6,788 nt of DNA from Oscillospiraceae bacterium. GTDB taxonomy: Bacteria > Bacillota > Clostridia > Oscillospirales > Oscillospiraceae. Position 1 is the first letter of the stretch; the number at the start of each line of letters is the position of its first letter. This document shows positions 6,227 through 6,788 of the stretch, one piece after another. Position numbers and translations under genes: made by a program. The DNA lies in NCBI GenBank assembly GCA_017521875.1, contig JAFXBH010000085.1, positions 1 through 6,788 of the forward strand. Direction: 5' to 3'. A model generated the notes under the pieces. That model was not told where the DNA came from and ran no database searches. It worked only from the letters and a program-made list of their open reading frames with translations.

Positions 6227-6280
6227 GTAATTATTTTGAAAGAAACCTGTATCTGTGCAGTTTGTTCCTTCATTATTCAA

Positions 6281-6604
6281 TTATTGGAATCCAATCAATT
6301 TGTTGCCTTTGTAAGTCAAAGTACCTGACTCGTTAATACGATATCCACCGTATGAAAACTGGGAAACATAGAAAGATTTTTTCTTACCGTCAATGGAAAA
6401 AACAACCACATATTTTTCGTGTTTTCCGTTTCCGGAGTATTTGTTGAATGTTTGATTTTTTTGTTTATTGATGACTGTTGCCCTTACCGTTTTGATAGGC
6501 GCAAATCTGTTTTGGATCTGTTTTATAATGATTCGTATGAGTGCCAACGCTCCGATGCCACCAAAAAGAATAAAGAGCATAATATTGGTAAAGTTCTCCG
6601 GCAT
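6281..6604 (-). CDS. DUF2500 domain-containing small membrane protein
   Basis: This 107-residue protein has one N-terminal membrane helix (about residues 7-27, IMLFILFGGIGALALIRIII) followed by a basic soluble domain. The pattern FAPIKTVRATVINKQ (34-48), a variable loop, YVVVFSIDGKKKSFYVS (65-81) and the terminal GTLTYKGNKLIGFQ (94-107) match the DUF2500 family as I recall it, which is of unknown function. The short loop at 50-63, rich in Asn, Lys and Gly, is where the family varies. I prefer the ATG at 6604 to the in-frame GTG at 6613, because the AGAAGGGG site (6613-6620) is 8 nt from the ATG and overlaps the GTG. It has its own probable promoter and terminator, so it is not part of the enzyme operon. 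Its base composition is visibly more AT-rich than the operon. Confidence 0.82.
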   Translation of the reverse strand: MPENFTNIMLFILFGGIGALALIRIIIKQIQNRFAPIKTVRATVINKQKNQTFNKYSGNGKHEKYVVVFSIDGKKKSFYVSQFSYGGYRINESGTLTYKGNKLIGFQ

Positions 6605-6612
6605 ATCAAACA

Positions 6613-6620
6613 CCCCTTCT
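6613..6620 (-). promoter_or_regulatory. RBS deciding the start of the DUF2500 gene
   Basis: AGAAGGGG lies 8 nt before the ATG at 6604. Its last G is the first base of the alternative GTG start (6613), which makes that longer start implausible. Confidence 0.6.
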
Positions 6621-6633
6621 TAAAATTCAGGTT

Positions 6634-6639
6634 ATTATA
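6634..6639 (-). promoter_or_regulatory. Probable -10 box of the DUF2500 gene
   Basis: A perfect TATAAT lies 30 nt before the ATG, predicting a short leader of about 23 nt. No good -35 hexamer is found 16-18 nt upstream, so the assignment rests mainly on the -10 box and position. Confidence 0.35.
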
Positions 6640-6698
6640 GATTTGCTTGCTAAAAATATAACTAAAAGTGTGTTAATACCTATATGGTTTGAAATGAT

Positions 6699-6713
6699 CA
6701 TATTTAAAATATG
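6699..6713. other. AT-rich dyad upstream of the DUF2500 gene
   Basis: CATATTT-A-AAATATG is a perfect 7-bp inverted repeat around a single central base. It lies about 60 bp upstream of the putative -10 box. It could be an operator, but such dyads arise easily in AT-rich DNA. Confidence 0.25.
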
Positions 6714-6788
6714 TTATTTTAAATTTAGCACCATGAGTAATTCTCCATAATAGTTTCCGCTTTTGAGTTTTAATGAATGAGACCGCTC
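6714..6788 (-). CDS. Possible C-terminal end of an upstream gene (partial, uncertain)
   Basis: One minus-strand frame entering from the right edge is open for 24 codons and ends in TAA at 6714-6716. It reads like protein sequence (LKLKSGNYYGELLMVLNLK). A second frame is also open through this stretch and on past 6714, so the choice is weak. No family can be recognised from so short a tail, and no terminator follows it. Confidence 0.25.
   Translation of the reverse strand, partial: ERSHSLKLKSGNYYGELLMVLNLK

Noticed and set aside
6061..6273. 70-codon minus-strand reading frame between the DUF2500 gene and the AraC gene
   Set aside because: It runs straight through the perfect terminator hairpin and over both promoters, has no recognisable family, and its start lies just beyond the DUF2500 stop without a good ribosome binding site.

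Overview
The window reads as a contig from a low-to-moderate GC Gram-positive bacterium, most likely an anaerobic Clostridia-type (gut Firmicutes) genome. The basis is AAGGAG-type ribosome binding sites about 8 nt from nearly every start, sigma-A-like promoters, dense head-to-tail packing and protein styles typical of that group. No rRNA, tRNA or other taxonomic marker is present, so this is inference.

All convincing genes lie on the minus strand, so the biological order runs from right to left. At the right edge (6605-6788) is AT-rich DNA with a possible tail of an upstream gene, then a short membrane-anchored DUF2500 protein (6281-6604) that ends in a strong intrinsic terminator (6191-6226). 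Left of the terminator begins a new transcription unit with two tandem promoters (6115-6143 and 6060-6088) and a roughly 60-115 nt leader. This unit reads: AraC-type regulator (5115-5993), Gfo/Idh/MocA oxidoreductase A (4122-5099), a divergent Gfo/Idh/MocA oxidoreductase B (3196-4077), a xylose-isomerase-like TIM-barrel isomerase/epimerase (2338-3183), then three tandem copies of one amidohydrolase (Amidohydro_2) gene (1411-2313, 467-1366 and 1-434). The third copy runs off the left edge and carries an apparent 1-base deletion. Gaps between genes are 12 to 45 nt and no terminator is visible inside the unit, so it is most simply one operon.

The gene set (two NAD(P)-dependent sugar-type dehydrogenases, an isomerase/epimerase and metal-dependent hydrolases under a cupin-AraC regulator) suggests intracellular oxidation, rearrangement and ring opening or hydrolysis of a sugar, cyclitol or glycoside derivative. 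Gfo/Idh plus isomerase pairs occur in inositol, 3-keto-sugar and C-glycoside catabolism, and Amidohydro_2 includes sugar lactonases. The substrate cannot be read from the sequence, and no transporter or glycosidase is present here.

The most striking feature is the amidohydrolase triplication. The copies keep the whole metal-binding set and most of the scaffold, but differ in a few clusters that follow the catalytic strands, which suggests divergence in substrate specificity.
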